A stretch of DNA of 43,957 bases from Bacteroidales bacterium (GTDB lineage Bacteria > Bacteroidota > Bacteroidia > Bacteroidales > UBA932), in contig JAGAIY010000008.1 of NCBI GenBank assembly GCA_017626355.1, positions 1 through 43,957 on the forward strand, in the 5' to 3' direction. The notes under the pieces are model-generated. The model was not told the origin of the DNA. It saw only the letters and a list, made by a program, of their open reading frames with translations, and did not search any database. Each line of letters opens with the position of its first letter. Within the stretch, counting starts at the first letter, position 1. Positions 1 through 7,838 of this stretch are shown in pieces. A program made the position numbers and the translations under genes.

Positions 1-660
1 CTCTCGCTTCGGCTCACGGACCTGAAGTCCTTAACCTTGCCGGATAGAAGCAACTCGTAGGCTCATTATGCAAAAGGCACGCTGACGCCCTTTCGGGCTC
101 CAACCGCTTGTAAACGGACGGTTTCAGGTTCTATTTCACTCCCCTGCCAGGGGTGCTTCCCACCTTTCCTTCACAGTACTGGTCCACTATCGGTCTTCTG
201 GGAGTATTTAGCCTTGCGGGATGGTCCCCGCGGATTCAGACAGGATTTCACGTGTCCCGCCCTACTCAGGTGCCGGTCTCGCCATCATAAACTTACCTGT
301 ACGGGATTATCACCCTCTGTGATCGAACTTTCCAGAACGTTCCAGTTCGTTCACGATAATCTTATGACCGGTCCTACAACCCCGGCATTGCCGTAACAAC
401 GCCGGTTTAGGCTCTTCCCCGTTCGATCGCCACTACTAAGGGAATCGATAATTTCTTTCTCTTCCTGAGGGTACTGAGATGTTTCAGTTCCCCTCGTTCG
501 CTCCAGCTTTGCTGGTGGCTGGCCTTCAGCCAGCCGGGTTGCCCCATTCGGATATCTCCGGATCAAAACCTGTTTGCAGTTCCCCGGAGCTTGTCGCAGC
601 TTACCACGTCCTTCGTCGCCTCCAGAAGCCTAGGCATCCGCCGTCCGCTCTTGTAACCTT
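1..660 (-). rRNA. 23S ribosomal RNA, 5' part (partial)
   Basis: Read on the minus strand this is the 5' domain of bacterial 23S rRNA. It begins near 660 with GGTTACAAGAGCGG, runs through the conserved GGATGCCTAGGCTTCTGGAG block near 630, and continues through domain I into the window edge, so the 3' part lies outside. Short open frames inside it are not genes. The gene reads leftward, away from the transporter gene at 1224. No 16S gene, spacer tRNA or 5S is seen upstream in the 560 bases before that gene, and a consensus promoter lies about 230 bases upstream. The exact mature 5' end is estimated, good to a few bases. Confidence 0.97.
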
Positions 661-887
661 CTCTCTGTATGTATTCTTTGAAATGAATCACAAGAACTCG
701 TAGCATTAATTATTTAACACTTGTTCTCATTTACTCGTTGCCTTGAAATTGCAGTCCACAACATTACGATAGACTCTCTATCTTTGTTCTCGTTACAGAC
801 TAATAATTTCTTCTTCTAACTTTACCTCGTTATCTTTTCTCAATATTGTCAATGAACTTTTGTTTCGTACCGTTATTTCTCAAACGG
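661..887 (-). other. Precursor leader of the 23S rRNA
   Basis: This is the stretch between the predicted transcription start (about 887) and the mature 23S 5' end. It is AT-rich and contains no tRNA and no open frame of note. Near 835-860 the minus strand reads TTCATTGACAATATTGAG, which resembles leader or spacer motifs seen in pre-rRNA of Bacteroidetes and may take part in antitermination or processing. That role is an inference. Confidence 0.5.
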
Positions 888-891
888 GCTG

Positions 892-922
892 CAAAGATAC
901 GGACTTTTTTTTATCCTCCAAA
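892..922 (-). promoter_or_regulatory. Consensus Bacteroidetes promoter for the 23S rRNA
   Basis: On the minus strand TTTG (922-919) is followed by exactly 19 bases and TATCTTTG (899-892). This matches the known Bacteroidetes primary sigma factor consensus TTTG / TAnnTTTG at both elements. The start site should lie about 5 bases further on. The AT-rich block just upstream (923-965) could act as an UP-like element. The promoter indicates that this 23S gene is transcribed on its own and not read through from a 16S gene. Confidence 0.8.
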
Positions 923-1049
923 TTTTTCTGCAATATTTTTTCAAAAAATTTTAAAATTTATTTTTCAGTTTAGCGTAAACCATTGTGTTTCAGCGTTATA
1001 AGCATACACAAAGCACCCAACACCCTGACTATCAACATCCTACACATCC

Positions 1050-1075
1050 TCGGGTGCACCGCCAGGAACACCCGA
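1050..1075. repeat. Small inverted repeat in the 23S/OPT intergenic region
   Basis: TCGGGTG (1050-1056) and CACCCGA (1069-1075) form a 7-base-pair arm around a 12-base loop. It lies between the two divergent transcription units. No T-tract follows it, so it is not an obvious terminator. Its function is unknown. Confidence 0.4.
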
Positions 1076-1151
1076 AAAGGCATAAAACACTGATTAGCAA
1101 TATATTGAGCAACAAAGGGCAGATTTTATGCATTTTTTCAGATATTATGAC

Positions 1152-1159
1152 TATTTTTG
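1152..1159 (+). promoter_or_regulatory. Possible -7 element for the OPT transporter gene
   Basis: TATTTTTG matches TAnnTTTG 65 bases before the transporter start codon. The -33 region at the expected distance is a poor match, so this is only a candidate. Confidence 0.35.
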
Positions 1160-1223
1160 TCTTTTCTGCGCAAGCGGACGGCAACCATTACAAGCCATAT
1201 GAATCATAAACCTATTATATAAG

Positions 1224-3206
1224 ATGGAAAACAAAAAGACACAATTACCGGAAAACGCCCATAGGGAACTGAAACCGGGCGAGGAGTACCAGCCTCTGCT
1301 GTCTCCACAGAAGAACTATCCGGAGGTGACCCCGTGGTCCGTTACTCTCGGAATCATCATGACGGTCATCTTCTCTGCAGCGGCGGCATACCTCGGACTC
1401 AAGGTAGGACAGGTATTCGAGGCTGCCATTCCGATCGCAATCATCGCAGTGGGACTCTCCAGCGGACTCAAGAGGAAGAACGCCCTCGGAGAAAACGTGA
1501 TGATCCAGTCTATCGGTTCATGCTCGGGAGCGATAGTGGCAGGAGCCATATTCACCCTTCCAGCACTTTTCATCCTCCAGGACAAATACCCGGAACTGAC
1601 AGTAAACTTCACCAAGGTATTCTTCTCTTCCCTTCTGGGAGGTATCCTCGGAATCCTTTTCCTCATTCCGTTCAGAAAATATTTCGTGAAGGAGCAGCAT
1701 GGAAAATATCCGTTCCCTGAAGCTACAGCCACCACTCAGGTCCTCGTAAGCGGAGAAAGCGGGGGCAAGGGAGCGAAGACCCTCCTCATCAGCGGACTCA
1801 TCGGAGGTCTTTATGACTTCATCATTTCCACATTCGGCCTCTGGGGCGAGACCCTAACCACCAAGGTTCTCCCTTGGGGAACAGCTATAGCCGAAAAGGC
1901 CAAGGTTCTTCTCAAGGTCAACACAGGAGCAGCCGTCCTCGGTCTCGGATATATAGTAGGTCTGAAATATGCCTTCATCATCTGCTGCGGCAGCTTCCTT
2001 GTATGGCTCGTGATCATACCGGTGATGAACCTCATCTGGGGAGGCCAGGTAATCGACCTGATGAACTCGGGCATCACCCAGACCATCGGCGAGATGTCTG
2101 CCGACCAGATATTCAAAGAATATGCAAGGCACATCGGAATCGGAGGCATCGCGACAGCCGGCATCATAGGCATCGTGAAATCATTCGGCGTCATCAAGTC
2201 TGCAGTCGGACTTGCAGCCAATGAATTCAGCAGGAAGAAGACCGGAGCAGAAGCAGAGGCGATCAGAACCCAGAGGGACATTTCAATGAAGATCATCGTC
2301 ATAGGAATAGCCGTCACCCTCATCGCCGTATTCGCCTTCTTCATGTTCGGAGTCGTAGACAACATCTGGCATGCAGTGGTAGGTCTCCTCATCGTCGGCG
2401 TGATAGCCTTCCTCTTCACGACTGTCGCAGCCAATGCGATCGCCATCGTAGGTTCGAACCCTGTCAGCGGCATGACCCTCATGACCCTTATCCTTGCATC
2501 GCTCATCATGGTGGCGGTAGGCCTCAACGGAACTGCAGGAATGACGGCGGCCTTGATCATCGGAGGCGTTGTCTGCACAGCCCTTTCCGTTGCCGGAGCA
2601 TTCATCACCGACCTTAAGATCGGCTACTGGATAGGTTCGACACCTAAGAAGCAGGAAACATGGAAATTCCTCGGCACCCTCGTAGCGGCAGCCACAGTAG
2701 GCGGAGTGATGCTCGTACTCAACAAGACCTACGGCTTCACAGGCGAAGGAGCCCTCGTGGCGCCTCAGGCCAACGCGATGGCAGCAGTGATCGAGCCGAT
2801 GATGAACGGCGGCAGCGCCCCATGGCTCCTCTACGGCATCGGTGCGGTAATCGCCCTTGCACTCACATTCTTCAAGGTTCCGGCCCTTCCATTCGCCCTC
2901 GGCATGTTCATTCCTATAGACCTTAACATGCCTATGCTCATCGGAGGAGCCATCTCATGGTATGTAGGAAGCCGAAGCAAGGACAAGGCCCTCAACGAGG
3001 AAAGAACAGAAAAAGGCACGCTCATTGCTTCAGGATTCATTGCCGGAGGTGCCCTCATGGGTGTGGTCAGCGCCATCCTCAGGTTCGCCGAAGTGGACAT
3101 GTACATGGAGCCGTCACCTTGGACCGAGCCTGTTGCGATCATTCCGTATACAGCTATCATAGTATATATGATCGTAGCGGCCCTGAAGACCAGGAAAGAA
3201 GCGTAA
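1224..3206 (+). CDS. OPT family oligopeptide transporter
   Basis: A 660-residue polytopic inner-membrane protein of the oligopeptide transporter (OPT) family, predicted to import small peptides with an ion gradient. Evidence: more than a dozen hydrophobic segments spread over the whole length, the N-terminal pattern PEVTPWSVTLGIIMTVIFSA typical of bacterial OPT proteins, a glycine-rich AYLGLKVGQVFEAAIP stretch, and the family signature NPVSGMT near residue 413. The length is normal for bacterial members. The ATG at 1224 follows an AT-rich leader, as is common in Bacteroidetes. The zinc transporter zupT and peptidase T follow on the same strand, so imported peptides may be degraded by the neighbouring peptidase. 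Substrate specificity cannot be read from sequence; some OPT proteins carry metal chelates instead. Confidence 0.93.
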   Translation: MENKKTQLPENAHRELKPGEEYQPLLSPQKNYPEVTPWSVTLGIIMTVIFSAAAAYLGLKVGQVFEAAIPIAIIAVGLSSGLKRKNALGENVMIQSIGSCSGAIVAGAIFTLPALFILQDKYPELTVNFTKVFFSSLLGGILGILFLIPFRKYFVKEQHGKYPFPEATATTQVLVSGESGGKGAKTLLISGLIGGLYDFIISTFGLWGETLTTKVLPWGTAIAEKAKVLLKVNTGAAVLGLGYIVGLKYAFIICCGSFLVWLVIIPVMNLIWGGQVIDLMNSGITQTIGEMSADQIFKEYARHIGIGGIATAGIIGIVKSFGVIKSAVGLAANEFSRKKTGAEAEAIRTQRDISMKIIVIGIAVTLIAVFAFFMFGVVDNIWHAVVGLLIVGVIAFLFTTVAANAIAIVGSNPVSGMTLMTLILASLIMVAVGLNGTAGMTAALIIGGVVCTALSVAGAFITDLKIGYWIGSTPKKQETWKFLGTLVAAATVGGVMLVLNKTYGFTGEGALVAPQANAMAAVIEPMMNGGSAPWLLYGIGAVIALALTFFKVPALPFALGMFIPIDLNMPMLIGGAISWYVGSRSKDKALNEERTEKGTLIASGFIAGGALMGVVSAILRFAEVDMYMEPSPWTEPVAIIPYTAIIVYMIVAALKTRKEA

Positions 3207-3260
3207 ACCAAGCGTCGGGCAGGAGTCCAGGACAACCTGCCAGGCATCAGAGATCTGAAT

Positions 3261-4097
3261 ATGACAGGAATTTTAGGAGCATTGATTCTGACATTGACCG
3301 CAGGTGCCGCCACAGGCATCGGCGGTGCGCTTGTCCTGTTCAAGAAAAAGATAAGCAGCAACTTTCTTGCAGGAGCCTTGGGTCTCAGTGCCGGAGTAAT
3401 GATATTCATTTCACTCGCAGAACTGTTTCCCGAAGCTCAGGCAGAGATAATGGCGACCGGATCCATAAGGCATGGAGAAACTTTCGTACTGATTGCATTC
3501 TTCGTCGGAATGGGGCTTATCACTCTGATCGATTTTGCCGTTCCGGAATATGAGAACCCGCACGAGGCCTCCGGACTTTCCTTGGATTCCAGGACAGCAG
3601 CGGTAGGAGTGCTTGAGCAGACCGGCAACGAGAAAGCGCTGCAGAGGCTGGGACTCTTGTCCGCCCTGGCCATCGCCATCCACAATTTCCCGGAAGGCAT
3701 AGCCACCTTCATCAGCGCATTGAACGACCCGCAGATGGGCGCCGGAATCACATTCGCGATTGCCATTCACAATATTCCCGAAGGCATTGCTGTAGCCATT
3801 CCTATATATTACGCGACAAAGAGTAAGGGCAAAGCCCTTCTGTACGCGACCCTTTCAGGCCTCACAGAGGTGCTCGGAGCCCTGCTCTGCCTTGCGGTCA
3901 CAGCCCTTTTCGGCCTGGAACTGACAGCTGAGGGTCCGGTATTCCCTCTTGTTCTGGCCGCCGTCGCAGGAATCATGATATACATCTCGCTTGACGAACT
4001 TCTTCCTACAGCGGAGAAATACGGAAAGCACCATGTGGCGATCGCCGGCGTAGTGGCAGGAATGGCCATAATGGGAATAAGTTTATTGATAATATGA
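3261..4097 (+). CDS. zupT: ZIP family zinc transporter ZupT
   Basis: A 278-residue inner-membrane protein of the ZIP family that takes up zinc and other divalent metals. Two family signatures are visible: HNFPEGIATF in one central helix and HNIPEGIAVAIP in the next; their His, Asn and Glu residues form the transport-site metal ligands in ZIP proteins. About eight hydrophobic segments are present, with a variable acidic loop between the third and fourth. The start at 3261 lies 54 bases after the OPT gene. It probably shares a transcript with that gene and with pepT, whose product is a zinc enzyme. Confidence 0.95.
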   Translation: MTGILGALILTLTAGAATGIGGALVLFKKKISSNFLAGALGLSAGVMIFISLAELFPEAQAEIMATGSIRHGETFVLIAFFVGMGLITLIDFAVPEYENPHEASGLSLDSRTAAVGVLEQTGNEKALQRLGLLSALAIAIHNFPEGIATFISALNDPQMGAGITFAIAIHNIPEGIAVAIPIYYATKSKGKALLYATLSGLTEVLGALLCLAVTALFGLELTAEGPVFPLVLAAVAGIMIYISLDELLPTAEKYGKHHVAIAGVVAGMAIMGISLLII

Positions 4098-4103
4098 TAT
4101 TGC

Positions 4104-4182
4104 CATATGTATTCCAGTGACCCCCTGCCCTCTTTTAGGGCGTCCCCCTAGCCGGGGATGGCATGTCACTTCCATACATATG
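4104..4182 (+). repeat. Folded intergenic element between zupT and pepT
   Basis: Outer arms 4104-4112/4174-4182 (CATATGTAT with ATACATATG, 9 perfect pairs) and 4116-4121/4165-4170 (AGTGAC with GTCACT) are separated by a symmetrical tcc/tcc internal loop. Inside are two further hairpins: GCCCT/AGGGC (4127-4131/4137-4141) and CCCC/GGGG (4145-4148/4154-4157). The whole could fold as a three-way junction. It starts 6 bases after the zupT stop and ends 30 bases before pepT. It could be a dispersed palindromic repeat or a structured RNA in the leader of pepT. No known riboswitch class was recognised. Confidence 0.6.
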
Positions 4183-4212
4183 ACAACATCAATTAAATAA
4201 AAGAAAACGCAT

Positions 4213-5439
4213 ATGGAAAATATTTTAGACAGATTCTTAAGATATGTGGCTGTGGACACACAGTCTGACCCGGAATCGGAAACCCAGCCAAGTGCGGCCA
4301 AGGAGCTCGACCTGCTCAGAATGCTCTGCAAGGAACTGCAGGAGATGGGAGTAGAGGCTACGATTGACGAATATGGCTATGTAATGGGCCACATCCCTTC
4401 AAACTGCGGACGTGAAGATGTTCCGGCCATCGGATTCATAGCCCATGCAGACACTGCACCTGACGCATCGGGCGCCGACATCAAGCCGCAGATAATAAAG
4501 GACTATGACGGCTCTGACATAGACCTCAAAGGCGTTCCAGGCCTGGCTTTGAGGGTTGCGGAATTTCCTGAAATGGCCTTATACAAGGGCCAGACCCTCA
4601 TCACAACAGACGGCACGACCCTTTTGGGAGCCGATGACAAGGCCGGAATAGCCGAGATCATGGACGCTGTCCAATATATCATGAACCACCCTGAATTCAA
4701 GCATGGTGACATCAGGATAGGTTTCACTCCTGACGAGGAGATCGGAAGAGGAGTCGTGAAATTCGACGTCGCGAAGTTCGGAGCGAAATACGCATATACG
4801 ATGGACGGCGGCCAGATCGGAGAACTCGAATATGAGAACTTCAACGCGGCCGGCGCGACAGTAAGGATTCAGGGCCGCAATGTCCATCCCGGCACAGCCA
4901 AGGGCAAGATGAAGAACGCCATCCTCATAGGAATGGAACTGAACAGCCTCCTGCCAGTAGAACAGAGACCGGAATATACCGAGGGTTACGAAGGCTTCTT
5001 CCACCTGATCAGCTTCAAAGGCGAGGTCGAAAGCGCCACATTCTCCTACATAATCCGCGACCATGACATGGATCTCTACGAACAGAAGAAACAATACATG
5101 CGCGACTGCGTCGACTTCATCAACAGGAAGTACGGAGAAGGCACGGCTACCGTGGATATAAAGCACCAGTACTACAACATGAGAAAGGAGGTAGAGCCTC
5201 ATTATCATATTGTTGAAAGGGCTGTCAAGGCTATGGAAATGGAAGCTGTCAAGCCGCACATCCAGCCTATCAGAGGCGGTACAGACGGCGCGAACCTCTC
5301 GTTCATGGGTCTTCCTTGTCCGAACATCTTTGCCGGAGGACACAACTTCCACGGAAAGATGGAATTCATACCTCTCGAAAGCATGGAGAAGGCCGCAAAG
5401 GTCATACTCAACATCATCTCGCTTTACGCGCAGGAATAG
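4213..5439 (+). CDS. pepT: Peptidase T (tripeptide aminopeptidase)
   Basis: A 408-residue cytoplasmic M20B metallopeptidase that removes the N-terminal residue of tripeptides. The expected zinc site is visible: HAD (His78, Asp80), GADDKAG with Asp141, DEE with Glu175 and Glu176 (catalytic base and metal ligand), MDGG with Asp198, and a C-terminal GGHNFHGKMEF histidine. The length equals that of known PepT. The ATG at 4213 follows an A-rich leader; nearby upstream in-frame codons give no homologous sequence. The gene lies downstream of a peptide transporter and a zinc transporter, which fits peptide use as a nutrient source. It ends before a bidirectional terminator at 5468. Confidence 0.96.
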   Translation: MENILDRFLRYVAVDTQSDPESETQPSAAKELDLLRMLCKELQEMGVEATIDEYGYVMGHIPSNCGREDVPAIGFIAHADTAPDASGADIKPQIIKDYDGSDIDLKGVPGLALRVAEFPEMALYKGQTLITTDGTTLLGADDKAGIAEIMDAVQYIMNHPEFKHGDIRIGFTPDEEIGRGVVKFDVAKFGAKYAYTMDGGQIGELEYENFNAAGATVRIQGRNVHPGTAKGKMKNAILIGMELNSLLPVEQRPEYTEGYEGFFHLISFKGEVESATFSYIIRDHDMDLYEQKKQYMRDCVDFINRKYGEGTATVDIKHQYYNMRKEVEPHYHIVERAVKAMEMEAVKPHIQPIRGGTDGANLSFMGLPCPNIFAGGHNFHGKMEFIPLESMEKAAKVILNIISLYAQE

Positions 5440-5467
5440 ACGGTAAATTACCGGACATCATGAAAAA

Positions 5468-5507
5468 GAGGGTGACTAAAAAGTCTTATGACTGATTAGT
5501 TACCCTC
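5468..5507. terminator. Bidirectional terminator hairpin, GACTAA family copy 1
   Basis: The stem 5468-5479/5496-5507 has 12 pairs with one G-T. An inner AGTC/GACT helix sits within the loop. It has an A-run on the left and a T-rich run on the right, and lies between the convergent pepT and lipoprotein genes. Bases 5471-5500 are identical to 7608-7637 on the other side of the lipoprotein gene. Confidence 0.8.
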
Positions 5508-5520
5508 TTTGTTATATAAC

Positions 5521-7524
5521 TCATTTGCTTGATTCTTCAGAGATGAGTTTTTCCTTCAATGAGTCGATGTCTTCAACAACTTCCCAGGTCTTATTATGTA
5601 TGTACAGACCTACAGGGAGGTGATTGTTGTCTTTGTCTGACAAAGCTATTATATAGCTGTCGCTGGTACTGCTTCCATTGTTCAGTGATGCAATCCGTTC
5701 AATTGAAGAACGCCAGATACGCTCGGCATTTTTATCCAGCTCTTCTATGGTCACAGCTCTGACCTGGGTTCCGTCTGCCAATGCTTTGTAATCGCTGCTG
5801 CTGCCTTGCAAAGTCGCTTCCATCTGTGTCCATCCGGATCCTCCGTCCACGACTCCTGAGGTATAGAAACAGTATGGTGTATAGCTGGCGAAATATCGAT
5901 ATACCTGTGGCAAAGTATAGTTGGTGGTATTGAAATTGTGTGATGTCAGCCTTTTATAATGGTCTCCACATTCCTTGTGTCTGATATCTTCATCCTCGAT
6001 GGTAGCTCGCGCCAGTTCGTGGTATGTCTTAAAGTCGGTCGCAACATCGATATACACAGGTGAATGTCCAAGCGACTTGCTGTTACTTACACCGAATGTC
6101 ACTTTTTCTTCAGTAATGCAATGACTCTTCGTTATAGAAGGTGGTTCATTGAAGTCAGGATTCTTTCCCCAATGTAAATCGTGGACTTCGAAATCACTTT
6201 CAAAATTCCAGCAGATATTGTCGCGATGGTTTGTTGTATAAGTCAGAGGCATACCGTCTTTAGGTACGGTAGTGGTGGTTTTAGGAAGTATGAAACTAAA
6301 GCTGAAAGTTCCGTTCAACGAGCCTGTTATGCCTTTGGGGTTTGCAGAGCCACCTCCGGATATGCTTCCTCCTAATGTCGTGCTTCCGGGATCGTGCGTC
6401 ACGCTGTATCCGTTATCTTCAGGTACAGGTACTGGAGAATATATTTCTGTATTGTCGTAGAATGAGAAAACTGCGTCTGATCCTCCGTGTATTTTAAGAT
6501 CAACTGTAGGTCCGTAGTAGTATCCTCCGGAATAACGCCAGTTATATGCAAGATGCTCGTGGATCAGATAGTTGTCAAGGAATGTTTTGGCTGCATCAAA
6601 TTCCTGTATAAGAGTGATGTCATACACATCTCCGTTTATGATGTCATTATATCCCGCAATTGTATTTATGCGTACTATGGCTTCGGTGGTAGTTGCTTTC
6701 GGTATTTCATCAAGCGTGCACCAATAGTAATCATAACAGATGCTGTGAGATACGGTGATCTGCTTATATATCGTGTGTGTTGACATATTGCCTTCATAAT
6801 CTGCCTCTTCAGAGCTGCGCAAAGCTATATCCGATCCCGGATGGTTCAGAAAATAATTGTTCATCCATTCACTCACTCTTTCTGCAGCAAGTCCTATGTT
6901 GAAATCTTCCGGCACGAACTCATACTCTTCTGATGTTGTATTGGTCTTTTCCTCTCCAGCAGAACCTTCTTTCTTGATAATGTTTTCAATATCTATATGG
7001 GCTCTGTTCTGCTTGTTCAGTTTATGATATGTCATCATATTACCGTCCGCCCTTACTACCTTGACAAGAATGTCATTATAAGAGGAAACCAGCTCAGGTG
7101 TGATATGTTTTTCGGCTTCACTAATATCCTGCATTCTGAGTGCATTCCATAATGTCAGACATTTCGTGCCGGGATTTATGAAAGCCAAAGCATTGTTCCT
7201 GAACCAATATTCCATAATACGCTGGAATGACTCTTCGTTTTCAAGGAATACTGATGCTGTTCTTTCTCCGAGAATGATCAGTTGTGTCTCCTCATTCCAT
7301 TCATTGGATACATTTGGAAACCTTTTTTGAAGGAATTCGGTCAATAATTCTCCTGTTTCTGCAATGTGAACATTTCCGTGGAAACGCGTATTTACAATGT
7401 CCTCAGTCGGGATATTGTCACCCGGAGTATCTTCCGGAATATCGGTTCTCCATTTTTCGCAGCTGCAACAGATGCATAATGATACAATACCGCTAATGAT
7501 GATCTGTGAAAGACTTCTTTTCAT
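5521..7524 (-). CDS. Unrecognised large lipoprotein
   Basis: I do not recognise this 667-residue protein with certainty. The ATG at 7524 is chosen because it opens a clear lipoprotein signal (KRS, hydrophobic stretch, then a cysteine cluster with Cys20 or Cys22 as likely lipidation site); an upstream GTG would only add charged residues. Residues about 45-210 look helical and acidic. A beta-rich region (about 250-340) is followed by a Gly/Ser/Thr-rich segment (about 379-420) containing LGGSISGGG, then more beta structure up to about 560. This layout recalls the cap and pre-stem of beta-barrel pore-forming cytolysins of the leukocidin/hemolysin group, but that is inference from pattern only. 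The gene is visibly more AT-rich than its neighbours and lies between two identical 30-base repeats, which suggests acquisition as a unit. Confidence 0.7.
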   Translation of the reverse strand: MKRSLSQIIISGIVSLCICCSCEKWRTDIPEDTPGDNIPTEDIVNTRFHGNVHIAETGELLTEFLQKRFPNVSNEWNEETQLIILGERTASVFLENEESFQRIMEYWFRNNALAFINPGTKCLTLWNALRMQDISEAEKHITPELVSSYNDILVKVVRADGNMMTYHKLNKQNRAHIDIENIIKKEGSAGEEKTNTTSEEYEFVPEDFNIGLAAERVSEWMNNYFLNHPGSDIALRSSEEADYEGNMSTHTIYKQITVSHSICYDYYWCTLDEIPKATTTEAIVRINTIAGYNDIINGDVYDITLIQEFDAAKTFLDNYLIHEHLAYNWRYSGGYYYGPTVDLKIHGGSDAVFSFYDNTEIYSPVPVPEDNGYSVTHDPGSTTLGGSISGGGSANPKGITGSLNGTFSFSFILPKTTTTVPKDGMPLTYTTNHRDNICWNFESDFEVHDLHWGKNPDFNEPPSITKSHCITEEKVTFGVSNSKSLGHSPVYIDVATDFKTYHELARATIEDEDIRHKECGDHYKRLTSHNFNTTNYTLPQVYRYFASYTPYCFYTSGVVDGGSGWTQMEATLQGSSSDYKALADGTQVRAVTIEELDKNAERIWRSSIERIASLNNGSSTSDSYIIALSDKDNNHLPVGLYIHNKTWEVVEDIDSLKEKLISEESSK

Positions 7525-7556
7525 TTTGTAATTGTTTTTATCTACGGTTGTCACAA

Positions 7557-7564
7557 TAAAGATA
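7557..7564 (-). promoter_or_regulatory. Probable -7 element of the lipoprotein gene
   Basis: On the minus strand TATCTTTA differs from TAnnTTTG by one base and lies 32 bases before the ATG at 7524. It overlaps the possible upstream GTG start, which supports the shorter protein. No good -33 element is seen. Confidence 0.4.
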
Positions 7565-7603
7565 CAAATTTATTCCAGTTCTGAACCGTTTTAATATAAA
7601 AAA

Positions 7604-7645
7604 AGTGGGTGACTAAAAAGTCTTATGACTGATTAGTCACTCTTT
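7604..7645. terminator. Bidirectional terminator hairpin, GACTAA family copy 2
   Basis: GTGACTAA (7609-7616 region) pairs with TTAGTCAC (7633-7640), extended by weaker pairs, with the same AGTC/GACT inner helix as copy 1. An A-run (7597-7604) precedes it and a T-run (7643-7649) follows, so it can work on either strand. It may stop readthrough from the OstA-like gene into the lipoprotein gene. Confidence 0.7.
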
Positions 7646-7656
7646 TTTTATTTAAC

Positions 7657-7795
7657 CGGGAGGATGATAGTGATTGCGGAGGACTCCGTTCGCTTCGCTC
7701 ACTCCGGACCCTCCCAACGTTTCCTGCGTGGTCTTCGACCACTTGTTCCGACGGAACCAAGCCAAACTTACCCTACCGCCACTGTCGTCATATCC
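7657..7795. repeat. GC-rich multi-hairpin intergenic element
   Basis: This gene-less stretch holds several tight inverted repeats in a row: CGGAG/CTCCG (7677-7688), GTGGTC/GACCAC with a 3-base loop (7728-7742) and GTTCCG/CGGAAC with a 1-base spacer (7745-7757). GGGAGG (7658-7663) can pair with CCTCCC (7710-7715), and imperfect outer arms (7662-7672/7780-7795) close the structure. It could be a dispersed repeat, a remnant of a mobile element or a structured RNA. No convincing open frame covers it. Confidence 0.5.
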
Positions 7796-7812
7796 ATATA
7801 AATACGAAAGAA

Positions 7813-7838
7813 GGCGACTAAATCACTTATTAGTCGCC
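7813..7838. terminator. Terminator hairpin, GACTAA family copy 3
   Basis: GGCGACTAA (7813-7821) pairs perfectly with TTAGTCGCC (7830-7838) around an 8-base loop. The stop codon of the OstA-like gene (TGA on the minus strand, 7825-7823) lies inside the loop. The core GACTAA/TTAGTC is shared with the hairpins at 5468 and 7604. A T-tract follows on the plus strand, but only a weak pyrimidine run follows on the minus strand. Confidence 0.65.

Noticed and set aside
661-1223. 16S rRNA, 5S rRNA or spacer tRNA upstream of the 23S
   Set aside because: I looked for cloverleaf and 16S 3'-end signals and saw none. Only the leader, promoter and a small inverted repeat are present.
1811-2608. 265-residue open frame on the minus strand inside the OPT transporter gene
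   Set aside because: It is antisense to a well-supported gene, has a Met/Thr/Pro-rich composition from the reversed codons, and has no start signals or recognisable domain.
3218-3241. GGCAGG/CCTGCC hairpin with a 12-base loop between the OPT gene and zupT, as another REP copy
   Set aside because: The stem is only 6 pairs and has the opposite polarity to the AGCCTGC family, and the loop differs. Similar loop length alone is not enough.
4579-5352. 257-residue open frame opposite pepT
   Set aside because: It is antisense to a certain gene, with no signal, motif or promoter.
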